DNA of 54,553 nucleotides from an uncultured Verrucomicrobiales bacterium (GTDB taxonomy: Bacteria > Verrucomicrobiota > Verrucomicrobiia > Verrucomicrobiales > DEV007), in the NCBI GenBank assembly GCA_937891465.1, contig CALAHF010000177.1:1-54553 (forward strand). Direction: 5' to 3'. The translations under genes were made by a program, and so were the position numbers. Below, piece after piece: positions 25,961 through 34,456 of this stretch (its first letter is position 1; each line of letters starts with the position of its first letter). The notes under the pieces are model-generated. The model was not told the origin of the DNA. It saw only the letters and a list, made by a program, of their open reading frames with translations, and did no database searches.

Positions 25961-26040
25961 GGATTCTCGCGAAGCGGAACCGGAAGATAGCCCTTGTTAC
26001 GAGCCAACAGGGCGACAAGCTGGCTTGCCAGCGGTCTGAG
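25944..26040 (+). repeat. 18-base direct repeat, two copies 79 bases apart
   Basis: The word GCTTGCCAGCGGTCTGAG occurs at 25944-25961, where it forms the end of the carboxylase remnant and its stop, and again at 26023-26040 in non-coding DNA. The second copy is part of a GCTGGC-TT-GCCAGC hairpin (26019-26032). This suggests a local duplication or the insertion of a short element. Confidence 0.6.
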
Positions 26041-26098
26041 TCTGGCCGGTACCGACCTGCGTAAGACGTTTCTATTACAATACCACCCTGTTCATTCG
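26000..26098. repeat. 43-bp element apparently split by about 56 extra bases
   Basis: CGAGCCAACAGGG (26000-26012) matches the left quarter of the 43-bp family and ACCCTGTTCATTCG (26085-26098) its right third. They lie in the right order and orientation but 56 bases too far apart. The DNA between carries the second copy of the 18-base direct repeat and a hairpin. An insertion into an older copy is the simplest reading. Confidence 0.45.
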
Positions 26099-26164
26099 TG
26101 CGACCCGTCACTCGAAAAGGTGACTTGCACCGCAGTCATTTCCGCCGTTGTTTCGCCCACTTTT

Positions 26165-27322
26165 ATGAAGAAATTCAACGCACTTTTACTCACGTTCGCG
26201 ATGGCCGCTGGCAGTGCCGCGACCGCGCAGGAACCAACGCCACTTTTTGGCGCAGGCGACAACGATTTTGAAATGTATCGCTTTCCGGGCATCGTCATGA
26301 CGTCCACTGGAAATTTGATCGCGTTCGCCGAAGGCCGCAAAGACGCTGCAATGCGTTGGAGCGAGACCCGCCCGTTCATCCGCGTTTCCAGCGACAAAGG
26401 TGCTACATGGAGCGAAGCCAAACAATTTGCAGACAAGCCAGCAGATGCGGCTCAGAACAAGATTCTTCTCGATAGCGGTGCTGCGGAAGCAGGCCGGATC
26501 GGTGTTCACAATCTTACAGCCATCGCTGATAAAGACGGCGCGGTTCACTGGGTTTATGCCGTTGAATACAACCGGATTTTCTACGTGAAAACCGACGATA
26601 AAGGCGAAGGCGCGAGCGATCCCGTTGAGATCACCGCGACACTCGACAAATTCAAAGAAGAAGTGGATTGGAAACTTGCAGGGGTTGGCACCGGTCACGG
26701 AATTCAGATTAAAGACAGCGGTCGTTTGGTTTTCACCGTGTGGATTTCTGACGGAACTCAGGGCATCGGCCTCCAGAACGCAGCCGTTGCAACGATTTAC
26801 TCCGACGACGCCGGCAAGACTTGGAACCGTGGTGAGATCATCGCGAAGCAGTTCGGTCTCGAAAAAACAAAGACCGGCACGGAACTCGAAATGCCGGGTG
26901 AAACCGCCATTACACAGGCTGCCGACGGCACCGTGATCGTAAACATTCGTAACAAAGCGCTCAAAGGTCAGCGCGCTCAAGCAACCAGCAAAGACGGTGC
27001 CACCGGTTGGAGCGAGGCGGCATTTGTTGATGGTCTCATGGAGCCAATCTGTCAGGGCAGCATCACGACTGCGGGCAACGCGGTTGTCTTTGCAAACCCG
27101 GCCAATATGATCATGCGGAAGTCACTGACTGCATTTGTCAGCACTGACGGCGGCAAAAAGTATCCTAAGAAGCACGTCATTGATTCGGGCGTTTCCGGAT
27201 ACTCCGACCTAGCGAGCGATGGCACAACCGTTTACGCGATCTACGAGAAAGGCGCTCAGTCTTCCGCAAACGATCCTGAAGCAGTCGTCTTCACGAAATT
27301 CGCCGTAGGTGACGCGAAGTAA
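26165..27322 (+). CDS. Secreted exo-sialidase (BNR-repeat neuraminidase)
   Basis: From the ATG at 26165 the product is 385 residues with a signal peptide (KKFNALLLTFAMAAGSAATA). The upstream in-frame extension from 25994 lies in repeat DNA and is rejected. The YRFPGIV block (Arg39) replaces the usual FRIP/YRIP at the first catalytic Arg. Asp-boxes follow: SSDKGATWSE, YSDDAGKTWN, a degenerate TSKDGATGW and STDGGKKY. An EVDWKLAGVGTGHGIQ segment matches the sialidase core. Family knowledge: it removes terminal sialic acids from glycans outside the cell. A double terminator follows the stop. Confidence 0.87.
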   Translation: MKKFNALLLTFAMAAGSAATAQEPTPLFGAGDNDFEMYRFPGIVMTSTGNLIAFAEGRKDAAMRWSETRPFIRVSSDKGATWSEAKQFADKPADAAQNKILLDSGAAEAGRIGVHNLTAIADKDGAVHWVYAVEYNRIFYVKTDDKGEGASDPVEITATLDKFKEEVDWKLAGVGTGHGIQIKDSGRLVFTVWISDGTQGIGLQNAAVATIYSDDAGKTWNRGEIIAKQFGLEKTKTGTELEMPGETAITQAADGTVIVNIRNKALKGQRAQATSKDGATGWSEAAFVDGLMEPICQGSITTAGNAVVFANPANMIMRKSLTAFVSTDGGKKYPKKHVIDSGVSGYSDLASDGTTVYAIYEKGAQSSANDPEAVVFTKFAVGDAK

Positions 27323-27330
27323 TTTTTGAG

Positions 27331-27399
27331 AGTCTCAATCTGAGACTTCAGACTTTTTAAAAAGCCGCTACCGATTGTTTGATTGGTGGCGGCTTTTTT
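27331..27399 (+). terminator. Tandem hairpins with T-run ending the sialidase transcript
   Basis: AGTCTCA-ATC-TGAGACT (27331-27347) is a 7-bp hairpin followed by T residues at about 27353. A second, stronger one pairs AGCCGCTACC (27363-27372) with GGTGGCGGCT (27385-27394), ten pairs including one G-T, and is followed by TTTTTT up to 27399. The second is a typical intrinsic terminator and lies 27 bases before the mnmE start. Confidence 0.9.
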
Positions 27400-27425
27400 G
27401 TAGACTCCAGTCAACTCCCCATTTC

Positions 27426-28763
27426 ATGCCGACTATCGCCGCCATCGCCACACCGCCCGGACAGGGCGCAATCTCGCTGATCCGCGTCAGCGGGCCGACG
27501 GTTCGTGAAATCGGCGACACGGTGTTTTCTGGACGAACCAAAGCGCTCAATCCCCGACTCCAGAATTTTGGAAAAATTGTCGATTCAAAAGGCGAGACGA
27601 TTGATGAAGTGTTGCTGACGTTTTTTGCCAATCCGCAAAGCTATACTGGCGAAGACACCCTCGAAATCTCCTGTCACGGCGGGATCTTGGTGACGCAACG
27701 CGTCTTGGAACGCATCTTCCAAGCCGGAGCCCGAGCCGCTTTGCCCGGCGAATTTTCCCAGCGTGCCTTTTTGAATGGGAAAATGGATCTGACTCAGGCC
27801 GAGGCCGTGATGGATCTGATTTCTGCCCAGACCGACCTTGCTTTGAAAGCTGCTCACGAACAGCTCGCAGGCCGACTCGGCAGCCGACTGCTCGAATTGC
27901 GGCAGGATTTGATCGGTGTTGTCGCGCACGTCGAGGCCTACATTGATTTTCCAGACGAGGATATCGATCCTGAATCGTCCGAAGAAATTGTCTCCAAAAT
28001 CCGCACCATCCGAGCCGAAGTCGACGAACTCGTCGCCACCGCCGATCAAGGAAAAATCCTTCGTGAAGGCGTTCGCACCGTGATTTGTGGAGCACCCAAC
28101 GTCGGCAAATCGAGTTTGCTGAATGTGCTGCTTGGCTTTGATCGAGCGATCGTGAGCGACACCGCCGGAACCACGCGCGATACGATCGAAGAAGTGATCA
28201 ACCTGCGCGGAATTCCCCTCCGACTCGTCGATACCGCCGGAGTTCGTGAAAGCGAAGATGCGATCGAACGCGAAGGAATTTCCCGAACTCAAGCCCAGGT
28301 CGAAAATGCTGAGCTCGTTCTCGAACTCGTCGATGTGAGCTTGCCACAATCTGAGTGGACGCCGGTCACCGTGCCGGAATCAGCCCGCTACGTTCGCGTG
28401 AAAAACAAATCCGATTTGGGAATCGATCCCTCTTGGGAAAACGAAGACGGGATCGCCATTTCCTGCGAAACCCGCGACGGCGTCGAAGGACTGAGCGATT
28501 CCATTTTCCGACTGCTGAGCGGCAGCGGCAACGTTTTCGCCTCGACAAACTTGATCGCGATCAACGCCCGTCACAAACACGCGCTGATAGAAGGACGTGA
28601 GTTTCTCGATGCTGCAGCAGGTCGGTTGAGCAACGGTGAATCCCCTGAGTTCGCTGGATTGGAATTGCGCGCCGCGCTCGATTCGATCGGTGAAGTCATC
28701 GGAAAAACCGACGTAGAAGAGATTCTCGGCGAGATTTTCAGTGCCTTTTGTATCGGGAAATAG
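27426..28763 (+). CDS. mnmE: tRNA uridine-34 modification GTPase MnmE
   Basis: 445 residues from the ATG at 27426; an upstream in-frame extension overlaps the terminator and is rejected. The N-terminal domain starts PTIAAIATPPGQGAISLIRV, the family opening. The helical middle encloses a G domain with G1 GAPNVGKS (222-229), DTAGTTRDTI, DTAG and the NKSD-like block KNKSD. The last residues are CIGK (Cys442), the conserved end. Family knowledge: with MnmG it installs the 5-carboxymethylaminomethyl group on wobble uridines. The preceding T-run isolates it from the sialidase transcript. Confidence 0.96.
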   Translation: MPTIAAIATPPGQGAISLIRVSGPTVREIGDTVFSGRTKALNPRLQNFGKIVDSKGETIDEVLLTFFANPQSYTGEDTLEISCHGGILVTQRVLERIFQAGARAALPGEFSQRAFLNGKMDLTQAEAVMDLISAQTDLALKAAHEQLAGRLGSRLLELRQDLIGVVAHVEAYIDFPDEDIDPESSEEIVSKIRTIRAEVDELVATADQGKILREGVRTVICGAPNVGKSSLLNVLLGFDRAIVSDTAGTTRDTIEEVINLRGIPLRLVDTAGVRESEDAIEREGISRTQAQVENAELVLELVDVSLPQSEWTPVTVPESARYVRVKNKSDLGIDPSWENEDGIAISCETRDGVEGLSDSIFRLLSGSGNVFASTNLIAINARHKHALIEGREFLDAAAGRLSNGESPEFAGLELRAALDSIGEVIGKTDVEEILGEIFSAFCIGK

Positions 28764-28858
28764 ATCCCAATACAAACTCTGGCCAGACAGATTTCCAATT
28801 CCACAGAATCTGAAATTCATGTCGAACAAAACGCTCGCTCCTTTGTCTACGCTCGGAG

Positions 28859-29817
28859 ATGATCGTGCAATTCTGAGATTACTATGAAGTGCTAGGCGTT
28901 TCCCGCGATGCGGGGACCGACGATATCAAACGCGCGTTCCGCAAACTGGCGCGGAAACATCACCCCGATGTATCGAAAGATGATTCCGATGCGGCTGAGA
29001 CCAAGTTCAAAGAAATCAATGAGGCCTACGAAGTCCTGAGTGACTCTGAAAAACGGAAGAAATACGATCTTCTCGGAGAAAACTGGGAGCACGGCGCGAA
29101 TTACTCCAACCCATCGGGTGGCGGCGCCGGCGGATGACCGTGCGGGGGAGACCAGGGAGCTGGCGGCGGATACGAATACAATTTCGGCGGCAGCACGGGG
29201 TTCAGCGACTTTTTTGAATCCATGTTTGGCTCGCGGGCAGCGGGCGATCCGTTTGGCGGAGCAACGGGAGGAAACGCGGGATGGATGTGGACAGTGATCT
29301 GATGGTCTCGCTCGACGAAGTCATGAATGGCTCCGAGAGGAAGCTGCAATTGCAAAAACCCGGCCAGGAAAAGCTGAAAACCATCAAACTCAAGATTCCC
29401 AAAGGCGTCGCTGAAGGGCAAATTTTAAGCTGCGGAGGGCTCGGTGGCCTAGGCCTGAACGGTGGTGGAAATGGTGATCTACTGCTCCGCGTCCGACTGG
29501 AACGCCATCCACTTTTTCGAGTCGATGGTTCCGATCTCCACTTTGACTTAGCATTGGCTCCCTGGGAAGCCGTCCTCGGAGCATCCATTGATGTGCCGAC
29601 ATTGACAGGAAACATGAAGCTCAAAATTCCACCTCTAAGCCAAGTCGGAGACACGCTCCGCCTTCAAAAACGAGGGCTCCCACTTGCGGATTCTCCCGAC
29701 AAAAACGGGGATCTTTTTGTCCAAGTGGAAATTGCCGTGCCCGAAGAAATTTCACCCGACGAGGAAGCCCACTGGAAAAAACTCGCTGAAAACTCAAATT
29801 TCGATCCGCGAGCCTAA
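28859..29817 (+). pseudogene. cbpA: Decayed CbpA-type DnaJ co-chaperone (two stops, one frameshift)
   Basis: From an ATG at 28859 the frame reads MIVQF, then TGA (28874-28876), then [20 protein letters not shown] and the J-domain HPD (HHPDVS). A second in-frame TGA lies at 29135-29137 in the Gly-rich linker; the frame goes on with Gly/Phe-rich text (GYEYNFGGSTGFSDFFESMF) to about 29280. There it shifts, and the substrate-binding half continues in another frame from 29281 with MDVDSDLMVSLDEVMNGSER to the end. The order (J domain, G/F linker, two beta domains) is that of CbpA, the partner of DnaK. The intact cbpM 18 bases downstream supports this. It is either a pseudogene or hit by consensus errors. 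Confidence 0.88.
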
Positions 29818-29835
29818 AACCCACCACAACGAGCG

Positions 29836-30147
29836 ATGACTGAAATAACCCGAACTGAAATCGTAGTAATTTCCGCAAATGCACCGGATTTGGTCGACCT
29901 TAAAACCGCGAGCCAACAGACCGGGCTACATCCCGATTTAATCGCTGAACTGGTCGAGGTTCATTTGGTCTCAGCAACCGCGAGCCTCCAATTTGATCGG
30001 CGCGGGTTGAACCGGCTCCACCAAATCGCCAACCTTCGCGATCAGGACAACCTCCCCTTCCGGATGGTTCGATCCATCGTCCGATTGATCGACCGGCTCG
30101 AAACAGCGGAGGAAGAATTGCGGAGTCTCCGCGAACAGAGTCGCTAA
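29836..30147 (+). CDS. cbpM: CbpM-type modulator of CbpA
   Basis: A 103-residue soluble protein. It begins with a strand pair (TEIVVISANAPDLVDLK) and goes on with the MerR-like helix-turn-helix helices seen in CbpM (QTGLHPDLIAELVEVHLV, then FDRRGLNRLHQIANLRD), ending with a coiled helix (RLIDRLETAEEELRSLREQ). Family knowledge: CbpM binds the J domain of CbpA and inhibits it. It lies 18 bases after the cbpA stop, the usual pair arrangement. If cbpA is truly broken, its target is missing. Confidence 0.8.
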   Translation: MTEITRTEIVVISANAPDLVDLKTASQQTGLHPDLIAELVEVHLVSATASLQFDRRGLNRLHQIANLRDQDNLPFRMVRSIVRLIDRLETAEEELRSLREQSR

Positions 30148-30162
30148 CGGTTCTCAAATTAA

Positions 30163-30180
30163 TGAAGCTGAGCTGCTTCA
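30163..30180. other. Hairpin between convergent cbpM and moaA
   Basis: TGAAGC (30163-30168) and GCTTCA (30175-30180) form a 6-bp stem around TGAGCT. It lies in the 53-base gap between the two convergent stops. No T-run follows on either strand. It could slow or end both transcripts, but this is weak. Confidence 0.3.
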
Positions 30181-30200
30181 GGTCAGGAGAGCTTCAGTTA

Positions 30201-31214
30201 TCACCCACCAATCGCAATCATCTTTCGCCCCGGCTCGTAGTTATCGCGGAACTCATGCTGCTCAGGTTTGCGATCGACCACGTTCAGGAAAAATTTGGCG
30301 ACATCGTCGTCCGTCATTTCCGGATCGCGCAACACATCGCGCATGTCGAATTCGAGATGGCTTCCCAAACACGGACGCAGTTTGCCATCGCAGGTGAGAC
30401 GGAGCTTGTTGCAGGTATCACAGAAGTGGAAATTCGTCATCGCGCCAATGAAACCAATTTTCTGACCACCTGAATCGGGAACTTCAAAATAGCTCGCCGG
30501 ACCATTGGTTTTGAATTCCGGCAGCGGTTTCAATGCTCCCAGTCGATATTCGAGGATTTTTTTGGCTTCGGCCGTCGGCAGAAAATTCGCATCGGTCAGC
30601 ATTTCCTTCGAACTCACCGGCATCAGTTCGATAAAACGAAGCAACAGCTCGCGTTCACGGGCAAACTCGACAAGATCCCACAACTCATGCTCGTTTTGGC
30701 CGCGCATGAGAACGGCATTGATTTTCACGGCCTCAAATCCAGCTTTTTTGGCGGCGTCGATTCCGGCAATCGCCAGATCATAATAATCCCGCCCTGCGTT
30801 GTGCGCATACGTCTCGCGATCCAGCGTATCGAGGGAAATATTGGCGGTGCGAACTCCAGCGCGCACCAAACAATCCGCCACGGTGAGCGATTCACCTTCG
30901 TTTGCCGGCTTCGCCAGCAGCGTTGCGTTTGTCGAAATCCCGATATCGTTGATCCCCTCGATTTTTCCCAGCTCCTCGAAAAACCAAATCACATTTCTGC
31001 GGGTAAGTGGCTCGCCTCCGGTGATGCGAACCTTTGAAATCCCCATTCCAACTCCCACCCGGATGACTCGCAGAATTTCTTCGTAGCTGAGAACATCGTC
31101 TCGCGGCAACCACTCCTGTTCTTCCTGAGGCATGCAATAACGGCACCGCTCGTTGCATCGATCAGTGATCGAGACACGGAGATAGCTGATATGATGGCCG
31201 AAGCGGTCTTCCAT
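30201..31214 (-). CDS. moaA: GTP 3',8-cyclase MoaA (molybdenum cofactor)
   Basis: 337 residues, a radical-SAM enzyme. N-terminal cluster Cys20-x3-Cys24-x2-Cys27 (CNERCRYC). C-terminal cluster Cys265-x2-Cys268-x13-Cys282. The last residues are Ile-Gly-Gly, the conserved Gly-Gly tail. A TGGEPL block lies after the first cluster. Reaction: GTP to (8S)-3',8-cyclo-7,8-dihydroguanosine 5'-triphosphate, the first step of molybdopterin synthesis, together with MoaC, which is not in this window. A separate moa gene cluster elsewhere is likely. It is transcribed alone. Confidence 0.96.
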   Translation of the reverse strand: MEDRFGHHISYLRVSITDRCNERCRYCMPQEEQEWLPRDDVLSYEEILRVIRVGVGMGISKVRITGGEPLTRRNVIWFFEELGKIEGINDIGISTNATLLAKPANEGESLTVADCLVRAGVRTANISLDTLDRETYAHNAGRDYYDLAIAGIDAAKKAGFEAVKINAVLMRGQNEHELWDLVEFARERELLLRFIELMPVSSKEMLTDANFLPTAEAKKILEYRLGALKPLPEFKTNGPASYFEVPDSGGQKIGFIGAMTNFHFCDTCNKLRLTCDGKLRPCLGSHLEFDMRDVLRDPEMTDDDVAKFFLNVVDRKPEQHEFRDNYEPGRKMIAIGG

Positions 31215-31253
31215 TGGTTGTTTTGAGAGGCCGGAAGGTAGCGCAAAATTTGA

Positions 31254-34244
31254 CTATTTCGCCCCGAAACACAACAACTCGCCGTTTTCCAACACCACGA
31301 AAATTCGGCCCTGACTGTCAATCGCAGTTCCGCCTTTAACCGGCACTGCAGGCAGGTCCATTTTCCAATTATCCGAGCCGTCTTTGATCTTTGTAGAGGT
31401 CAAAAAAGCGGTGTCTGGTTTTTCATCAATGTGTCCCGTTCCCAAAAGCCCGCCGCTCTTTTCGGAAACGATGAAACTGGTGAATCGACGATTTTCCTCG
31501 TCTTTCCAAATCTCTTTCGGGGCTGGTGGAGCATCGTTTCGGCGGCGGCTTTGATTGCGGATGAATTCCCCTGCCCTGTCCTTCCGAGGACGGGCACCTC
31601 CAGTCTCTTGCAGTGAAATCGGCGTAAAGTAGAGCCCTTCGTAATTCGAATCGTGATTCAGAATTTTGCCATCAGCCAGCGTGTGTTCGAGGGAAACATA
31701 TTTGCCATAGTTCGGATACCATGGATAAAACGCCGTTCGAAAATCCGATTTGATCTGAACTTTCGGCTGATTGAGAACGGCCAGGTTTTTAAGATCGTAA
31801 CGAGCCACTTCATAAACGCCGCCCCCAAGGAATTGCAATTCTCCGTCGACAATTTTCAGATTTCCCTGCATCGAAATTCCGCTATTCACTTCACTCGACA
31901 TCACGCCGGACGTCGTGTTCTGCGCTTTCAGGGCACCTGTTTCTGCATCAAGCCCAACAACCATCGTGCCATCGTAATCGGTCAGTCCGCCCGCGGCGTA
32001 AACCGTGCCGGATGCCTCATCAGCAACGACTCCGCCCGCAATCGGCCAGCTGGAAACGAGCTTTCCAAAAATAGGAATGAGACGGTTTTCCGGTCCCACT
32101 CGAAAAGTCCACAGCTTGCGGCCAGTCTTTGCTTCAAAGGCATACACATTCCCATCTGCGGCACCAACAAACAGTCGATCGCGCGAGATCACGGGCGAAT
32201 AAAAAACCGCGCCATCTGTGAAATTCGTCCAGACCAGTTCCCCGTCAGCCGCCGCATGCGCTTTAACCACACCGTTTCGATCTGCTGTGAAAACGAGGCC
32301 ACCTGCCGCAACGGGAGCGGTCACCAGAGCATCTCCCGAATCAACTTTCGCAGACCAGTTGAGTTTCACATCAGCGGGCAACGCGACATTTGTGACACCC
32401 GTTCGCGAATCATCCCTCCGATAGCGCGTCCAGTCATCCGCGTCCGCCCCGAGCGATTCAACCTTTTCAAAATCACCGAAGGTAACGAGCGAATCAGAAA
32501 AAATCTCCGGCCCGGTCGGCAATTCAGCCCTGGGAGCCAGCCCGATGTTCCCATAAAGCGAAAGCTGGCAGCCACACATCCACGGCCCCCAATACAAATG
32601 ACCGTTCGATACCAACACCCCGTCCTGACAGGGCGGACGCATCGGAGCAATATGCTGGGCGGTATTTGTTTCAGTCAGCATGCGCACGGTCCCTCCAGCG
32701 GCGCGGAAAAAGATCGAATCGATACAACCAGTGGCCCGCGTGCAGGCTCGACGGGCCGGAAGATTAGCAAGGACGTTGCCGGTTTTGTAATCCAGCTTCA
32801 CGCCGCCTTCGGTATTCTGCGCTCCAGCGGCATAAATGGCGTCGTCCCGTAAAACGAGCTGCAAATTCCCCACCGGATGCGTCCACGCGAGACTACCACC
32901 CTTCGCATTGGCAACGGTCATTCGGGCGCGTTGTGGTCCGGCGAAAAACAGATAATCCGCCGTGCATTTCATATACGTCGTCGTCGCGTAACCCGTAATG
33001 TAATGCTGCGCTTTTTCGTTCGCGCCGATGGCATCGAGCAGCTCTTTATCGGAGTTTTTCCAAAGCAATTTCCCCGTCTCGCGACTGATACAGGCAATGA
33101 ATTTATCGGGGCAATAACAGAAAATCTGCGTGTCGTTCATGCACACCGCGCGGGCATCAAGAAACTCATCATCACGGTAATTCCAGACCGGTTTCTTTGT
33201 TTTCAAATCAATCGCCAACAGCGTCCTGCCATACCCGAACGACGTGCGCGGATCATTGTAATCGTGACCGTCCCACATCCCCCACGGCCAATGACCCAGA
33301 CCGCGACGGATCGATTTTTGCGTCTCCAATTTCTTCTCCACGTTCCCGACCAGCGCATACAAAATCCCGTCCTGCATCGCCATCCACTTCCAGGTCGGAC
33401 CGTCCGAAATCCCCTCCGGCACCACGATTTCATCGCGGATCTCGCCGGTGTCGCCGTCGTAGATTTTGCACGATTCAAAGTCGCCGAGATACAACGCATC
33501 TTCCGTCGCGATCATCGTATTCCGGTGAATCATGAACCCTTCCGGCAACGGACGTTTCCACAAAATCGTGCCGTTGTAGGCATTCACGCCGAGCAGCGTA
33601 TTGAGATGCTCGTTCTGATTCGCCTTGTGCGCAATGTGCCCCATCGCCTTATACATTCGGCCTCCGCCAATGACGGTTTGTTCCGGCATCGGCGAGAATT
33701 TCGGCACGTTGATGAACTGGGTCCGAAAGTCTCCTTTCACAAATTGATCCTTCGAATTTGGATTGTTGTCCGGCCCGTGATACGGATGCGACCAGTCTTC
33801 ATACCCATCAGGAACTGGTTTCACCAATGGTCCGCCATCGCCACCCGTTGGGATAAAAGCTTTGCCAAGCGGTCTCAACACCCGCATTACTTCATCAGTC
33901 CCCAGCTTCGTTTTCTTCTCAAAATAGACCGCGTCCGCCACATTCGACGCGAGATGAATTTTCTCGGCCGGATCTCCCGTCGCCGCAAAAACCCGTGTCC
34001 CCAGTAGCTTTGCTGACGCCGCTTTCTCCTGCAGGGTTTTGGTTTTATCAGGATCAGCCGATTGCGCAAAAATGGTTAGCTCGCTCGCCTTCGCCAGTTC
34101 GATCACAAAATCCGGATCGTAATCGCCGGGCAGACAAACGATCCCGCGTTTCACGCCGATCTTCTCGAGCGCATCATCGACGGGGCCCGCCTTGAGAAAA
34201 GTTGCAGTTAGAAGCAGGACGAAAATTGGGACGCAAGTTCTCAT
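31254..34244 (-). CDS. Large secreted PQQ-type beta-propeller protein with methyltransferase-like N-domain
   Basis: 996 residues from the ATG at 34244; a GTG nine codons upstream would place charges before the signal peptide (MRTCVPIFVLLLTATFLKA). Residues about 25-150 form a Rossmann-like domain (GIVCLPGDYDPDFVIELAK, then VMRVLRPLGKAFI) like a degenerate SAM-methyltransferase. The rest has many propeller blades with the PQQ-type "tryptophan docking" pattern (YNGTILWKRPLP, TGKLLWKN, DGELVWTNF, TGRKLWTF). Cys residues are numerous. Such fusions are typical of Planctomycetota and Verrucomicrobiota; the cofactor and substrate are unknown. Between its start and the divergent vWA gene lies a pair of 43-bp-family elements. 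Confidence 0.8.
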   Translation of the reverse strand: MRTCVPIFVLLLTATFLKAGPVDDALEKIGVKRGIVCLPGDYDPDFVIELAKASELTIFAQSADPDKTKTLQEKAASAKLLGTRVFAATGDPAEKIHLASNVADAVYFEKKTKLGTDEVMRVLRPLGKAFIPTGGDGGPLVKPVPDGYEDWSHPYHGPDNNPNSKDQFVKGDFRTQFINVPKFSPMPEQTVIGGGRMYKAMGHIAHKANQNEHLNTLLGVNAYNGTILWKRPLPEGFMIHRNTMIATEDALYLGDFESCKIYDGDTGEIRDEIVVPEGISDGPTWKWMAMQDGILYALVGNVEKKLETQKSIRRGLGHWPWGMWDGHDYNDPRTSFGYGRTLLAIDLKTKKPVWNYRDDEFLDARAVCMNDTQIFCYCPDKFIACISRETGKLLWKNSDKELLDAIGANEKAQHYITGYATTTYMKCTADYLFFAGPQRARMTVANAKGGSLAWTHPVGNLQLVLRDDAIYAAGAQNTEGGVKLDYKTGNVLANLPARRACTRATGCIDSIFFRAAGGTVRMLTETNTAQHIAPMRPPCQDGVLVSNGHLYWGPWMCGCQLSLYGNIGLAPRAELPTGPEIFSDSLVTFGDFEKVESLGADADDWTRYRRDDSRTGVTNVALPADVKLNWSAKVDSGDALVTAPVAAGGLVFTADRNGVVKAHAAADGELVWTNFTDGAVFYSPVISRDRLFVGAADGNVYAFEAKTGRKLWTFRVGPENRLIPIFGKLVSSWPIAGGVVADEASGTVYAAGGLTDYDGTMVVGLDAETGALKAQNTTSGVMSSEVNSGISMQGNLKIVDGELQFLGGGVYEVARYDLKNLAVLNQPKVQIKSDFRTAFYPWYPNYGKYVSLEHTLADGKILNHDSNYEGLYFTPISLQETGGARPRKDRAGEFIRNQSRRRNDAPPAPKEIWKDEENRRFTSFIVSEKSGGLLGTGHIDEKPDTAFLTSTKIKDGSDNWKMDLPAVPVKGGTAIDSQGRIFVVLENGELLCFGAK

Positions 34245-34309
34245 GACAGACTCATCGTGAGAGATTTTCACCGATCAGGCGATTCCATAATCACGTTTTT
34301 GCCTCGATT

Positions 34310-34384
34310 CGAACCAATAGGGTTGGTTCGCAATGCCGTTTCGATCCGACCCTTTTGATTCATCAAACTGACCCAGTTCGATCG
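34310..34384. repeat. 43-bp element family: one single unit (34310-34330) and one full copy 7 (34342-34384)
   Basis: CGAACCAATAGGGTTGGTTCG (21 bases, 34310-34330; the 19-bp unit is 34311-34329) is a lone unit. After 11 bases a full 43-base copy follows, from CGATCCGACC to TTCGATCG. The single unit shows that the 19-bp palindrome is the building block. It lies in a divergent promoter region. Confidence 0.75.
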
Positions 34385-34456
34385 TAAAACCTTCCACGAA
34401 TACGCACTGCATGATCCATTGGAAACCAACCAATCCCCGTGCTAGGTTCTGTTTGA

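Noticed and set aside
28874-29137. Reading the two TGA codons in cbpA as sense codons (recoded TGA)
   Set aside because: TGA ends several intact genes in the window (for example cinA and the SMP-30 lactonase), and the same gene also has a frameshift, so decay or error explains it better.
31653-34007. Long plus-strand open frames opposite the PQQ propeller gene
   Set aside because: They lack signal, domains and family resemblance, and their composition mirrors the codon use of the clear minus-strand gene.
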